46,989 bases of DNA from Clostridia bacterium (GCA_009928785.1 SABY01000018.1:1-46989); one strand, 5' to 3'; positions 24,306 through 33,120 are shown, numbered from the stretch's first letter. Numbers and translations: made by a program. Notes: a model not told the origin generated them from the letters alone.

Positions 24306-25967
24306 ATGAGTCAGCCTCCACGCCATAAAAAATTGCACAAGTCAAAGACTCCTCTGACAAAACCAGTATGGATGGAGCGCTATGGGTATGTCTTGCTGTT
24401 GGTCTTGCTTGTGTTGACGGCGCTTTTGCGGTTGCGGCTTTTGGGTGTTCCACTGGAGCGCGACGAAGGCGAATATGCACTCTTTGGCCAGTTGATGCTT
24501 CGCGGCATTCCGCCCTACCAAGCGGTTTACAGCATGAAATTTCCCGGTACCCATTTCTTTTATGCGCTTATCATGTTGCTCTTTGGCCAAACCGCTACCG
24601 GAATTCATCTCGGCTTGCTGCTGATAAACGCTGCTACCATCACTTTTCTCTATCTTTTGATGCGACGGCTTACCTCGGCATCTGCTGCATTGCTCGCCGC
24701 CGGAGTTTTTGCGCTTTTATCGGTAAGCCCTACGGTGCTGGGTTTTGCCGGCCATGCTACACATTTTGTTTTGCTCATGGCGATGGCGGGATTGTGGTTG
24801 TTGCAGATTTCTTTGCAAAATAAAAAAGCGCTGTGGATGCTTGCCGCCGGAGTTCTATTGGGAGCCGCTCTGCTGATGAAACAGTCGGGGGTTTTCTTTA
24901 GCTTTTTCGGAGCTGCCAGCATCGTCCTTTGGACAATTATTAATGACAAAGGAAACCTGCGTCGCTTTGCGCGAAATATGATGATGTATTTTGCCGGTGG
25001 CATTATCCCGATAATCATCATCACCTTGCTGCTCCTGTATTGGGATGTCTGGGAGCGGTTTTGGTTCTGGGCCATCGAATATTCGTTTAGCTACACCGAG
25101 CAGGTTCCCGCCGGGCGCGCCTGGAGGCATCTTATCGACAATTCACTTTATGTAATGGAGGGATGGGTGGCGGTGTGGATTGTGGCTGCTGTCGGCGTAG
25201 TGGTTTTGTTTATCGTTAAGAGATTCAGGCAACAACGCTTCAGCCAATATTATCTGCTGTTGTTTCTGATCTTTTCGCTGCTAAGTCTCGTCCCTGGATT
25301 TTATTTTCGGCCACACTACTATGTGATGTTGCTGCCAGCCATTGCAATGTTTGCTGCCATAGCTTTGGATTATCTTGCTTCGGCAGCCGCTTCGGCGAGC
25401 CGCCGCAAGTGGCTGCCGGCCCTATCCGGTGTGCTGCTTTTGGTATTAATAATCATGGGCATCCGGCATCATCGCAATTATTTCTTTAAAGACACGCCTG
25501 CCGAAATCTCACGCAACATTTATGGATTAAACCCTTTTCCTGAATCGGAGGCGATTGGTGATTTTATAAAAAAAAATAGCAACCCCGGCGACACACTGGC
25601 GGTTATTGGCTCGGAGCCACAGCTTTATTTCTATAGTGGACTGATGCCGGCCACCGGCTATATTTATACCTATTCGCTCATGGAGTTGCATTCCTATAAC
25701 AAGCAGATGCAGCAGGAAATGATTGTAGAAGTAGAAGCTGCACATCCACAGATTCTCGTCCACGTCAACATCGACAAAACCTGGCTACGCAAACCCGACT
25801 CGCCGCTGGATATTTTTTATTGGATGGGGCAATATGCTGCTGCCAATTACCAGTTGATAGGGACAGTAGAAATTTACAATAACAATACTGTTTACAAATT
25901 TTCACCCAAAGCCCTTACCGATACCCGCAAATCCCCCTTCCGGGTTATGATTTTCAAAAGGAAATAA
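24306..25967 (+). CDS. GT39/ArnT-type polyprenyl-phosphate-sugar glycosyltransferase
   Basis: This 553-aa integral membrane protein has about 10-11 transmembrane helices (first at about 22-40). The first periplasmic loop carries LERDEGEYALFGQ, the acidic motif expected of the GT-C PMT_2/GT39 superfamily, which transfers a sugar from a polyprenyl-phosphate donor to lipid or protein acceptors outside the inner membrane. The C-terminal about 130 residues (from NYFFKDTPAEIS) form a soluble domain. Length and topology fit the family; acceptor is unknown. A TATCTTTA sequence near 24274 may be a weak -7 element. It may work with the sugar-1-phosphate transferase 4 kb downstream in surface glycan assembly, but that is inference. 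Confidence 0.88.
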   Translation: MSQPPRHKKLHKSKTPLTKPVWMERYGYVLLLVLLVLTALLRLRLLGVPLERDEGEYALFGQLMLRGIPPYQAVYSMKFPGTHFFYALIMLLFGQTATGIHLGLLLINAATITFLYLLMRRLTSASAALLAAGVFALLSVSPTVLGFAGHATHFVLLMAMAGLWLLQISLQNKKALWMLAAGVLLGAALLMKQSGVFFSFFGAASIVLWTIINDKGNLRRFARNMMMYFAGGIIPIIIITLLLLYWDVWERFWFWAIEYSFSYTEQVPAGRAWRHLIDNSLYVMEGWVAVWIVAAVGVVVLFIVKRFRQQRFSQYYLLLFLIFSLLSLVPGFYFRPHYYVMLLPAIAMFAAIALDYLASAAASASRRKWLPALSGVLLLVLIIMGIRHHRNYFFKDTPAEISRNIYGLNPFPESEAIGDFIKKNSNPGDTLAVIGSEPQLYFYSGLMPATGYIYTYSLMELHSYNKQMQQEMIVEVEAAHPQILVHVNIDKTWLRKPDSPLDIFYWMGQYAAANYQLIGTVEIYNNNTVYKFSPKALTDTRKSPFRVMIFKRK

Positions 25968-25980
25968 AGTAAGAACTCTG

Positions 25981-26225
25981 TTTCACCACAGGGGCACGGA
26001 GGCACAGAGAAAAACAAAAGCCTTTTCACCACAAAGGCACGAAGTCACAGAGATTATTTTTTTCTTCTTCTTTCTTTGTGTCATTGTGTCTTGGTGGTTT
26101 TTCTTAGTTTTCTGTATTTTCACCACAGAGGCACGGAGGCACGGAGAAAATCAGGGAAAAAGTAGGTTTTTTTAATTTCTTTCTTTGTGTCGTTGTGTCT
26201 TGGTGGTTTTTCTTAGTTTTTCGCC
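25981..26225. repeat. Tandem pair of approximately 110-bp inverted-repeat elements
   Basis: The 276-bp gap after the GT39 gene consists of CACCACA(G/A)(G/A)GGCAC-type words at about 25984, 26036 and 26120. Each of the last two is followed 30-60 bp later by an imperfect inverted partner, TTTGTGTC(A/G)TTGTGTCTTGGTGG, at about 26075-26097 and 26183-26205, then TTTTTCTTAGTTTT. Two near-identical hairpin units therefore stand head to tail. Similar sequence litters many environmental genomes. The second unit reaches almost to the pcm stop codon. Confidence 0.7.
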
Positions 26226-26243
26226 ACACAGTTGGTAAGTAAA

Positions 26244-26897
26244 TCAATCCTCTGCTTTGCCGGGCAGCATGGGTACGAATACGAAGTCGCCAAAGGTTTG
26301 CTCCTCGAAATCGTCGGCGCTGTGGCGGATGATGCGGGTCATTTTTTGCATGCCCTGTTCGCCCACGGGCGCCACCAATATTCCACCCACTTTGAGCTGT
26401 TGTTTCAGCATATCGGGAATGAGAGGGATGGCTGCTGTGATAAGGATACGATCGTAGGGAGCAAAGGCAGGCAGTCCTTCGTAGCCATCTTTATAAAATA
26501 TCCGTGCAGGGTAGCGCATCCGGTCGAAAAATTGTTTGGTTTTTTTGTACAGATGTGCTTGTCGTTCGAGGGTATAAACTTTTGCGCCAAGCGCCAGTAA
26601 AACCGAAGCCTGATATCCTGAACCCGTTCCCACCTCCAGAACTTTAATATTTTTACCCACCTCCAGCAGTGCTGTTTGAAACGCAACCGTGTAGGGCTGC
26701 GAGATGGTTTGCCCGGAGCCAATAGGAAATGCTTTGTCCTGGTAGGCGTATTCGAGAAACGACGAGTCCATAAAAAGATGGCGTGGCACCGTATTGATGG
26801 CTTCCAGCACGCGCGCGTCGCTGATGCCTTTGCTTTGCAGTTGTGCCACCAATTTTTTGCGAAGTCCTTTGTGGCGATAAGTATCGAGTTGATCCAT
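26244..26897 (-). CDS. pcm: Protein-L-isoaspartate (D-aspartate) O-methyltransferase
   Basis: This repair enzyme methylates isoaspartyl residues of aged proteins using SAM. The product is 217 aa from ATG 26897, the usual length. Characteristic sequence includes VPRHLFMDSSFLEYAYQDKAFPIGSGQTISQPYTVA (38-72, with the family GQTISQP) and SAM motif I VLEVGTGSGYQ (87-97). Further features are DRILITAA and VGGILVAPVGEQG. The frame stays open to 27185, but that 96-residue extension runs through hairpin and repeat DNA and has no similarity to the family. A TAGCTTTG box with an upstream TTG (26925-26956) supports 26897. Confidence 0.95.
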   Translation of the reverse strand: MDQLDTYRHKGLRKKLVAQLQSKGISDARVLEAINTVPRHLFMDSSFLEYAYQDKAFPIGSGQTISQPYTVAFQTALLEVGKNIKVLEVGTGSGYQASVLLALGAKVYTLERQAHLYKKTKQFFDRMRYPARIFYKDGYEGLPAFAPYDRILITAAIPLIPDMLKQQLKVGGILVAPVGEQGMQKMTRIIRHSADDFEEQTFGDFVFVPMLPGKAED

Positions 26898-26924
26898 GTA
26901 TAAAATTAGAATCCGAAAAGAGCG

Positions 26925-26956
26925 CAAAGCTACTATTTTGTGTGGGAGGCCGCCAA
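26925..26956 (-). promoter_or_regulatory. Promoter of pcm
   Basis: On the minus strand, TAGCTTTG (26925-26932) matches TAnnTTTG and a TTG at 26954-26956 lies 21 nt upstream. The predicted leader is about 20 nt to ATG 26897. Confidence 0.5.
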
Positions 26957-27075
26957 TAATATGTTGTTGGATAGAATAAGGATTGCGCGATGTGTCCTTT
27001 GTACTTGCGCGTTTATTTGGAGCCTGCCATGGGTCGTTTTCTTTCACACACTCAGTAGTGCCTGTCCATAAAGTT

Positions 27076-27128
27076 TCCCCCGCCCCTCGCTGGGATTGCC
27101 GAAGGCAATCCCAGCGAGGGGCGGGGGA
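27076..27128. repeat. 25-bp perfect inverted repeat with 3-nt loop
   Basis: Arms 27076-27100 and 27104-27128 are exact reverse complements (TCCCCCGCCCCTCGCTGGG and onward) around GAA. This is the strongest hairpin in the window. It sits in an intergenic region between divergent genes, so a terminator role is unlikely. Confidence 0.9.
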
Positions 27129-27149
27129 TTGACAACCCTTCATTTCAAT

Positions 27150-27169
27150 CCCAGGCATAAATGCCTGGG
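27150..27169. repeat. 9-bp-arm palindrome CCCAGGCAT-AA-ATGCCTGGG
   Basis: This short palindrome of the CCCAGGC family also seen at 9077-9096. Its last two G overlap the first 47-bp tandem unit. Confidence 0.8.
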
Positions 27170-27308
27170 CTATGGATTTCCACAATAAACCTAACTTTAA
27201 AGACAGACACTAAGGGCTATGGATTTCCACAATAAACCTAACTTTAAAGACAAACACTAAGGGCTATGGATTTCCACAATAAACCTAACTTTAAAGACAG
27301 ACACTAAG
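27168..27308. repeat. Three exact-phase 47-bp tandem repeats
   Basis: The units are 27168-27214, 27215-27261 and 27262-27308, each GGCTATGGATTTCCACAATA...CACTAAG. Units 1 and 3 are identical and unit 2 differs by one base (GACAAAC for GACAGAC). There are no spacers, so this is not CRISPR. It ends 37 bp before the -7 box of the downstream gene. Confidence 0.95.
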
Positions 27309-27344
27309 TAATGATTCGTTATGGGTCTGGTGTGCCAAAAACCT

Positions 27345-27352
27345 TACTTTTG
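27345..27352 (+). promoter_or_regulatory. -7 box of the oxidoreductase gene
   Basis: TACTTTTG followed by C matches TAnnTTTG. The predicted leader is about 16 nt to ATG 27375. No good -33 TTTG is seen; the third 47-bp repeat ends in the -40 to -45 region. Confidence 0.5.
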
Positions 27353-27374
27353 CAACCACAAAATAAAAAGTATT

Positions 27375-28346
27375 ATGCTGAAAATTGGAGTTCTTGGCGC
27401 TGGCCATCTGGGTAAAATCCACATCAAATGTATTCGCGAAATTGGTGATTATGAGCTGGTGGGGTTTTACGACCCTAACCCTGAAACCGCTGCCCATGTG
27501 GCAAAGGAGTTTGGGTTGAAAAATTTTGATACACTCCAAAGCATTATCGAAGCGGTGGATGTGGTGGACATTGTTACGCCTACTGTATCGCATTTTGATT
27601 GTGCAGCAGCCGCGTTACGCAAATCGCGTCATGTGTTTATCGAAAAACCCATCGTGACCACTCCGGCGGAAGCCCGTGAGCTGATAAAGATTGCCGGCGA
27701 GGCGGGCGTAAAAGTGCAGGTGGGTCATGTGGAACGTTTCAATCCCGCTTTTCTGGCCGCGCGCAAATTCATCAACAACCCCATGTTTATCGAAACGCAC
27801 CGCCTGGCGCAGTTCAACCCGCGCGGCACCGACGTGCCCGTGATCCTCGACCTGATGATCCACGACATCGACATCATCCTGAGCGTGGTGCGCAGCAACG
27901 TAAAAAAAATCAGCGCCAGCGGCGTACCCATTGTCAGCGATACGCCCGACATTGCCAACGCCCGCATCGAGTTCGACAATGGCTGCGTTGCCAACCTCAC
28001 TGCCAGCCGCATTTCGATGAAAAATATGCGCAAGTCCCGCTTTTTCCAGCGCGACGCCTACATATCCGTCGATTTCCTTACCAAAGAGCTGGAGATAGTT
28101 CAGATGAAAGATATCGACCACGATCCCGCCGACCCCTTTGCCATGGTGCTCAACCTGGGCGAGGGCAAAGGCATGAAGGAAATCATGATAGATAAACCCG
28201 AAGTGAAGCCCAACAACGCCATCATTGCCGAGCTGGAAAGTTTTGCCGACGCCATCATCAATAATGCTACCCCGCCCGTTACCATCAACGATGGCTATCA
28301 GGCGCTGGAGGTGGCTTACCAGATTCTTGATAAAATTAACTATTAA
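27375..28346 (+). CDS. Gfo/Idh/MocA family oxidoreductase
   Basis: This 323-aa NAD(P)-dependent sugar or inositol dehydrogenase-type enzyme has an N-terminal Rossmann fold (GVLGAGHLG, residues 5-13), the family EKP motif (HVFIEKP, 86-92), VGHVERFNPA (116-125) and a central His163 (LMIHDID). The C-terminal alpha/beta domain is complete. Family substrates include nucleotide sugars and cyclitols; the specific one cannot be read from sequence. Its position before a lipoprotein and a polyprenyl-phosphate sugar transferase suggests nucleotide-sugar or glycan metabolism. The ATG at 27375 is chosen because an earlier frame start (27321) lies upstream of the -7 box. Confidence 0.9.
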   Translation: MLKIGVLGAGHLGKIHIKCIREIGDYELVGFYDPNPETAAHVAKEFGLKNFDTLQSIIEAVDVVDIVTPTVSHFDCAAAALRKSRHVFIEKPIVTTPAEARELIKIAGEAGVKVQVGHVERFNPAFLAARKFINNPMFIETHRLAQFNPRGTDVPVILDLMIHDIDIILSVVRSNVKKISASGVPIVSDTPDIANARIEFDNGCVANLTASRISMKNMRKSRFFQRDAYISVDFLTKELEIVQMKDIDHDPADPFAMVLNLGEGKGMKEIMIDKPEVKPNNAIIAELESFADAIINNATPPVTINDGYQALEVAYQILDKINY

Positions 28347-28421
28347 CCGCTTGCACCCGCAGGCGACAATATAAACCAGGCACTACCGTTTCAGAAATTT
28401 TATAAAAATACCCTTGTGTGG

Positions 28422-29297
28422 ATGAAAATAATGGGAAATAACTTGTGGACGGCTGCTGTGCTTATCGGTGTGATGACGATGATGATGGCGGCGTGTTCGG
28501 AAGACAATCTCCAACCCGGTGTTCCGGCCTTTGTTTCGTTTGATGAATTCACCTTTTCGGCTGCAGCCAATGAAGGAACTCCGTTACAAAATATCAAAGA
28601 CGTGTGGGTGTTTGCAAACGGTGCAACCGTTGGTGTTTTTGAGATGCCGGTAACGGTGCCCATTTTGGAAATGGGAAAAAGTGAGTTGCAAATCGCACCG
28701 GGAATCGAGCTTAATGGCATTGCCACCACACGCGTCAACAATCCTTTTTGGGAGCCTGTAATTATTAGTGATTTCAATTTTATACCCGATTCCATCATTG
28801 GGGTAAGTTTGCATACCACCTATCGCGCAAGCACCATTTTCGACTGGATGGAGGATTTTGAAGAAGTTCCACTTTCGCTCGACACCGCCGACCTGGGCGG
28901 AAATACAGCCATCACCCGTACCAATCAGGGAGCCATTAGCGGAAGCTATGCAGGCATTATCCAGATGGACGGGCAACACAAAATTTTTGAGGCTGCTACT
29001 TTTGAGGCCTACACCCTCCCGTTAGACGGAAGGCCGGTGCTGCTTGAGATGCATTACAAAAATACCACACCTTTTTCGGTAGGTATCATTGCGCAAAGCA
29101 CTACCCAGGTTATCAAGCAGGAAATCATTGTGCTTTACCCGCAGGAAGCGTGGAACAAGATTTATATCAATTTTACCGACAAGGTGCGTGAAAGCACCAA
29201 TGCCCGTACTTTTAAAGTTTTAATCCGTAGCTATATCGATGCTGACGACGAGCAGCATACCATTCTTCTCGACAACATGAAACTTATGCACCGGTAA
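28422..29297 (+). CDS. Predicted lipoprotein of unknown function
   Basis: This 291-aa protein has a lipoprotein signal (hydrophobic stretch then MMMAAC). The mature sequence is beta-rich with no recognised catalytic motif: FVSFDEFTFSAAANEGTPLQNIKDVWVFANG, then repeated strand-like segments and a C-terminal IYINFTDKVRESTNARTFKVLIRSY. The layout suggests a jellyroll or carbohydrate-binding surface lipoprotein. It starts 75 bp after the oxidoreductase and ends 4 bp before the sugar transferase gene, so the three genes probably form an operon. ATG 28431 is an alternative start. Confidence 0.8.
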   Translation: MKIMGNNLWTAAVLIGVMTMMMAACSEDNLQPGVPAFVSFDEFTFSAAANEGTPLQNIKDVWVFANGATVGVFEMPVTVPILEMGKSELQIAPGIELNGIATTRVNNPFWEPVIISDFNFIPDSIIGVSLHTTYRASTIFDWMEDFEEVPLSLDTADLGGNTAITRTNQGAISGSYAGIIQMDGQHKIFEAATFEAYTLPLDGRPVLLEMHYKNTTPFSVGIIAQSTTQVIKQEIIVLYPQEAWNKIYINFTDKVRESTNARTFKVLIRSYIDADDEQHTILLDNMKLMHR

Positions 29298-29301
29298 ACT
29301 G

Positions 29302-30726
29302 ATGCAGACATTGAATAAAAGAAAACAGCAGGCAAAATATGTTTTTGCCGATTGGCTCTCGGCGGCATTGGCCTGGATGCTCTTCTTTGCTTATCGCAAA
29401 GCCTCCGTGGTGCCCGACCTGATGCAAAACCTTGATGAGATCTTTGGTGATCCCAACTTTTACTATGGTATGGTGGTGGTGCCGCTGTTTTGGCTCATCC
29501 TTTATATAATTGCCGGCAGCTACCGGCGTATCTACCGCAAGTCGCGTGTGCGCGAGATCACCGTCACCTTCTCGACGGTGTTTATTGGCGTGGTCATAAT
29601 ATTCTTCACGCTGTTGCTCGACGATGCCGTAACCTCCCATCGCAGCTATTACCAGTCGTTTATCATGCTTTACGCTTTACAATTTTTGATAACGGCTACT
29701 TTCAGGCTTTACATCACCACGCGTACCGTTAAGAAAATTCATCGTAAGATTCTTGGTTTTAACACCATCATCGTCGGAAGTAATGCCAATGCCGTGAATT
29801 TATACAAACAGCTCGATGCGCAGTTTCCTTCGTCGGGAAACCGGTTTCTTGGCTTTGTTAATGCACGTGTTTACGACCATTATCAGCTCGCCGATCATTT
29901 GCAGCACCTCGGTTCGTACAAAGACCTGCCCCGGTTGGTGCGCGAGCTGCAGATAGAGGAGGTGGTGATAGCCATCGAACGCGCTGAAACGCAACTGGTA
30001 GAGAAAATACTGACACAGATAGAAGATACCGATGCCATTATCAAAATTATCCCGGCCATGCAGGATTATCTGCTGGGCAGCGTAAAAACAACTTCTATTT
30101 TTGCCGAGCCGCTGGTTCAGATTTCGCCACACATGATGCCTCCCTGGCAGGAATCCATCAAGCGCCTGATCGATTTCAGTGCATCGCTTATCGCAATTTT
30201 ATTGCTGTCGCCGGTTTATCTTTTTGTTTACCTGGTGGTAAGGCTTACTTCGCCGGGGCCGGTGCTTTATTTTCAGGAGCGCATCGGGTTGCACGGTAAG
30301 CCTTTTATGATTCCGAAATTCAGGTCGATGTATGTTGGTGCTGAAAAAGATAAACCACAGCTTTCGTCGAAAGATGATAGCCGGATTACCCCTTTCGGGA
30401 AAATTATGCGTAAAGTACGTCTGGATGAGCTGCCGCAGTTTTTTACGGTTCTCACCGGAAAGATGTCGCTGGTAGGATATCGCCCCGAGCGCCAGTTTTT
30501 TATCGATCAAATCGTAACACGCGCCCCGCATTACCGGCTGCTTTTCAAGATAAAACCCGGCATCACTTCCTGGGGGCAGGTTAAGTTTGGCTATGCCAGC
30601 AATGTGGATGAGATGGTGCAGCGCTTGAAATACGACATTTTGTATGTCGAAAATATGTCGCTGGCCATGGATTTTAAAATCATGTTTTATACTGTTTTAA
30701 TCATTGTGCAGGGACGCGGCAAATAG
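29302..30726 (+). CDS. Polyprenyl-phosphate sugar-1-phosphate transferase (bacterial sugar transferase)
   Basis: This 474-aa inner-membrane enzyme starts lipid-linked glycan synthesis by moving a sugar-1-phosphate from a nucleotide sugar onto undecaprenyl phosphate. Four N-terminal helices (about 14-32, 50-70, 92-108, 118-136) are followed by a CoA-binding-like domain (TIIVGSNANAVNLYKQL). The catalytic domain starts at about 287 (KRLIDFSASLIAIL...TSPGPVLYFQERIG, KFRSM, RLDELPQF, MSLVGYRPE). The usual GPRPE is GYRPE here. It probably primes exopolysaccharide, O-antigen or capsule, although no other glycan polymerisation genes are in view. Likely the last gene of the operon starting at 27375. 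Confidence 0.92.
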   Translation: MQTLNKRKQQAKYVFADWLSAALAWMLFFAYRKASVVPDLMQNLDEIFGDPNFYYGMVVVPLFWLILYIIAGSYRRIYRKSRVREITVTFSTVFIGVVIIFFTLLLDDAVTSHRSYYQSFIMLYALQFLITATFRLYITTRTVKKIHRKILGFNTIIVGSNANAVNLYKQLDAQFPSSGNRFLGFVNARVYDHYQLADHLQHLGSYKDLPRLVRELQIEEVVIAIERAETQLVEKILTQIEDTDAIIKIIPAMQDYLLGSVKTTSIFAEPLVQISPHMMPPWQESIKRLIDFSASLIAILLLSPVYLFVYLVVRLTSPGPVLYFQERIGLHGKPFMIPKFRSMYVGAEKDKPQLSSKDDSRITPFGKIMRKVRLDELPQFFTVLTGKMSLVGYRPERQFFIDQIVTRAPHYRLLFKIKPGITSWGQVKFGYASNVDEMVQRLKYDILYVENMSLAMDFKIMFYTVLIIVQGRGK

Positions 30727-30814
30727 CTGTTTGTTCTTTTCTTTCGTTTCGAGGTCCTGCGGACACTCGAAAGTCTGAAATAAAGCAAAGCCCGGCGCAT
30801 CTCCAGCCCCATTG

Positions 30815-30832
30815 CCGGCCACTCATGGCCGG
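30815..30832. repeat. 7-bp-arm palindrome CCGGCCA-CTCA-TGGCCGG
   Basis: A short GC-rich hairpin in the 190-bp gap between the sugar transferase and the S9 peptidase. A weaker bulged hairpin (TTTCGAG...CTCGAAA, 30747-30772) precedes it. Neither has a U-tract. Confidence 0.55.
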
Positions 30833-30870
30833 AGCTTGAAGCGATCACACACCCTTTCTTGAAAATGAAT

Positions 30871-30878
30871 TATCTTCG
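30871..30878 (+). promoter_or_regulatory. Candidate -7 box (TTCG variant) for the S9 peptidase gene
   Basis: TATCTTCG followed by C, identical to the element at 18832. The predicted leader is about 32 nt to ATG 30917. Confidence 0.4.
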
Positions 30879-30916
30879 CCCTCTTTAAATTAATAATAAC
30901 AAAAAGTATTTCAACA

Positions 30917-33016
30917 ATGAAAAAACTATTCTTTTTGATGATTGTCCTCACCGCAGTGGTAATCACCAGTTGCAATCAGGCCAACTCGGCACAAAGTGCT
31001 CCGCAGGACGAAACCATTATCGACAAGCCACAGCTTACCCTCACCAGTAACCGGATGACTCCCGAAGTACTCTGGTCGCTTGGCCGACTGAGCGATCCGC
31101 AGGTTTCGCCCGATGGAAAAACTATCGTTTACGGCGTATCTTATTACAGCATCGAGCAAAACAAAGGCAACCGCGATCTTTACGCCATCGACGCCGATGG
31201 CAGCAACCAGCGCCGCATCACCAAATCAGCCAAAAGCGAATACAATGCACTGTGGCGCCCCGACGGCAAAAAGATTGGCTTTCTTACCACCGAAAGCGGC
31301 TCGATGCAAATGTGGGAAATGAACCCCGACGGCACCAACCGCACACAAATCAGCGACATCGCCGGCGGCATTACCGGTTTTAAATATTCGCCCGATCAAT
31401 CCATGATTGTTTACACCAAAGAAATTCCGGTGGAGAATAAGTTTAAAGATATTTACGAAGGACTGCCCAAAGCTACCGGCCGCCTGGTTGACGATCTGAT
31501 GTACCGCCACTGGGATACCTGGGCGGATACTTACAGCCATATTTTCGTAGCCAATTACGACGGTGCTAAAATGAGCAACGAAAAAGATATTTTACCCGGC
31601 GAACCCTGGGATGCACCCATGAAACCCTGGGGCGGTATGGAGCAGGTCAACTTTTCGCCTGATGGCAAATCGATTGTTTATACCAGCAAAAAGCAGCAGG
31701 GAAAAGAATACTCACTTTCGACCAACAGCGAAAATTACATTTATAATATCGAAACCGGCGAAACAAAAAATTTCACCCAGGGTATGATGGGCTTCGACAT
31801 TGCGCCACAATATTCGCCCGATGGCAACTACATCGCATGGGAAAGTATGGAGCGCGATGGCTTTGAGTCAGACAAAAACCGGCTTTTTGTTTTGGATGTT
31901 AACACCGCCGAAAAAACCTATGCCACCGAAAACTTCGATCAGAACGTGGGCAGCCTGCTGTGGTCTCCCGACAGCCGCTCCATTTATTTTGTAAGCGACG
32001 TGCAGGGTACTTTTCAGATTTACGAATATAAGCTGGAGGCCAATGAGGTTCGCAAAGTAACCGATGGGTTGCATGATTACGGCACCATTGCCTGGGCTGG
32101 CGGTCAGTTGGTGGCTACCAAACAAACCATGGCGCTGCCTACGGAGCTTTTTGTAGTTGACCCGGCGAGCGGCACCGAAACGCAAATCACCTTTACAAAT
32201 AAAGAGTTGCTCGATCAACTGGCCATAGGCAAAACCGAAGGCCGTTGGATGAAAACTTTCGATGGCATGGATATGCTCACCTGGGTGATCTATCCCCCCG
32301 ATTTTGATCCCAATAAAAAATATCCAACGTTGCTTTACCTCAAAGGTGGGCCGCAGGGTCCGCTTAGCCAAAGTTTCCACTACCGCTGGAATTACCAGAT
32401 TATGGCTGCCAACGATTATATTATCGTGGCGCCCAACCGCCGCGGTGTGTCGGGTTTCGGACAGGCGTGGCAGGAGCAGATAAGCGGCGACTATCACGGC
32501 AAAAGCATGAAGGACTATCTCACCGCCATCGACATCATGGCCAAAGAACCTTTTGTGGATGCTGACCACATGGGAGCCATTGGCGCCAGCGCCGGCGGAT
32601 GGGCTGCCTATTATCTGGCCGGAAACCACGAAGGCCGTTTCAAAGCATTTATCGCTCATGACGGCATCTTCAACGAAGAAGCCCAATATCTGGAAACCGA
32701 AGAGATGTGGTTCGAAAACTGGGACAAAGGCGGCGCTTTCTGGGAAAAGAATAACAAGATCATCAAAGATGTCTATGAAAATTCTCCGCACAAATTCGTA
32801 CAAAATTGGGATACGCCCATCCTCGTGATTCACGGCGAGCAGGATTTCCGCGTCGTTTATACGCAAGGTATGACGGCTTTCAACGCTGCCATTCTTCGCG
32901 GCGTGCCGGCAGAATTCCTGTTCTTCCCCGACGAAAACCACTGGGTGCTCCAGCCCCAAAACGGAATCCTTTGGCAACGCACCTTCTTCGCCTGGCTGGA
33001 TAAATGGCTTAAATAA
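30917..33016 (+). CDS. S9 family prolyl-oligopeptidase-type peptidase (lipoprotein)
   Basis: This 699-aa exported peptidase has a lipoprotein signal (MKKLFFLMIVLTAVVITSC, Cys19). A TolB/WD-like propeller with repeated SPDG motifs spans about 60-440 (SDPQVSPDGK, WRPDGKK, YSPDQS, FSPDGK, YSPDGN, WSPDSR). The alpha/beta hydrolase domain follows (about 445-699). The triad is Ser558 (GASAGG), Asp643 (HGEQDFRV) and His675 (NHWVL). It is likely an acylaminoacyl or dipeptidyl peptidase acting on short peptides in the periplasm or at the surface, complementing the S46 enzyme. Complete and of normal length. Confidence 0.94.
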   Translation: MKKLFFLMIVLTAVVITSCNQANSAQSAPQDETIIDKPQLTLTSNRMTPEVLWSLGRLSDPQVSPDGKTIVYGVSYYSIEQNKGNRDLYAIDADGSNQRRITKSAKSEYNALWRPDGKKIGFLTTESGSMQMWEMNPDGTNRTQISDIAGGITGFKYSPDQSMIVYTKEIPVENKFKDIYEGLPKATGRLVDDLMYRHWDTWADTYSHIFVANYDGAKMSNEKDILPGEPWDAPMKPWGGMEQVNFSPDGKSIVYTSKKQQGKEYSLSTNSENYIYNIETGETKNFTQGMMGFDIAPQYSPDGNYIAWESMERDGFESDKNRLFVLDVNTAEKTYATENFDQNVGSLLWSPDSRSIYFVSDVQGTFQIYEYKLEANEVRKVTDGLHDYGTIAWAGGQLVATKQTMALPTELFVVDPASGTETQITFTNKELLDQLAIGKTEGRWMKTFDGMDMLTWVIYPPDFDPNKKYPTLLYLKGGPQGPLSQSFHYRWNYQIMAANDYIIVAPNRRGVSGFGQAWQEQISGDYHGKSMKDYLTAIDIMAKEPFVDADHMGAIGASAGGWAAYYLAGNHEGRFKAFIAHDGIFNEEAQYLETEEMWFENWDKGGAFWEKNNKIIKDVYENSPHKFVQNWDTPILVIHGEQDFRVVYTQGMTAFNAAILRGVPAEFLFFPDENHWVLQPQNGILWQRTFFAWLDKWLK

Positions 33017-33120
33017 CGAAGAGCTTACTGGGTAACGAGTGCTTGCATAAAATTTAAGCGCTTTTAAAAAGATATTTCGGTATTCGCTCGATATGACGAA
33101 AAATTGAGAAGATTAATGAA

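Larger units (their letters stand above)
27057..27308. mobile_element. MITE-like composite element (non-coding)
   Basis: The left end AGTGCCTGTCCATAAAGTT (27057-27075) is an imperfect inverted match (16 of 19) to the end of each 47-bp unit at the right (AACTTTAAAGACAGACACT). Between the ends are a 25-bp-arm perfect hairpin and a 9-bp-arm hairpin, then three tandem copies of the right-end sequence. No transposase is encoded. Whether it moves, and its exact borders, are inference; I see no clear target-site duplication. Confidence 0.5.
26898..27374. other. 477-bp divergent intergenic region with composite repeat element
   Basis: The region between divergent pcm and the oxidoreductase gene holds the two promoters and, between them, a MITE-like composite (27057-27308). 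I see no gene in it. Confidence 0.6.

Noticed and set aside
26898..27185. 96-codon N-terminal extension of pcm
   Set aside because: It runs through a hairpin and dispersed repeats and upstream of the -7 box; the known family begins near the Met at 26897.
27168..27308. Possible CRISPR array
   Set aside because: The three 47-bp copies are contiguous with no spacers, and no cas genes are present.
31868..32977. 369-codon open frame antisense to the S9 peptidase gene
   Set aside because: It lies fully within a gene with intact catalytic residues, and its translation has no recognisable domain. It is a mirror of the codon bias of the real frame.
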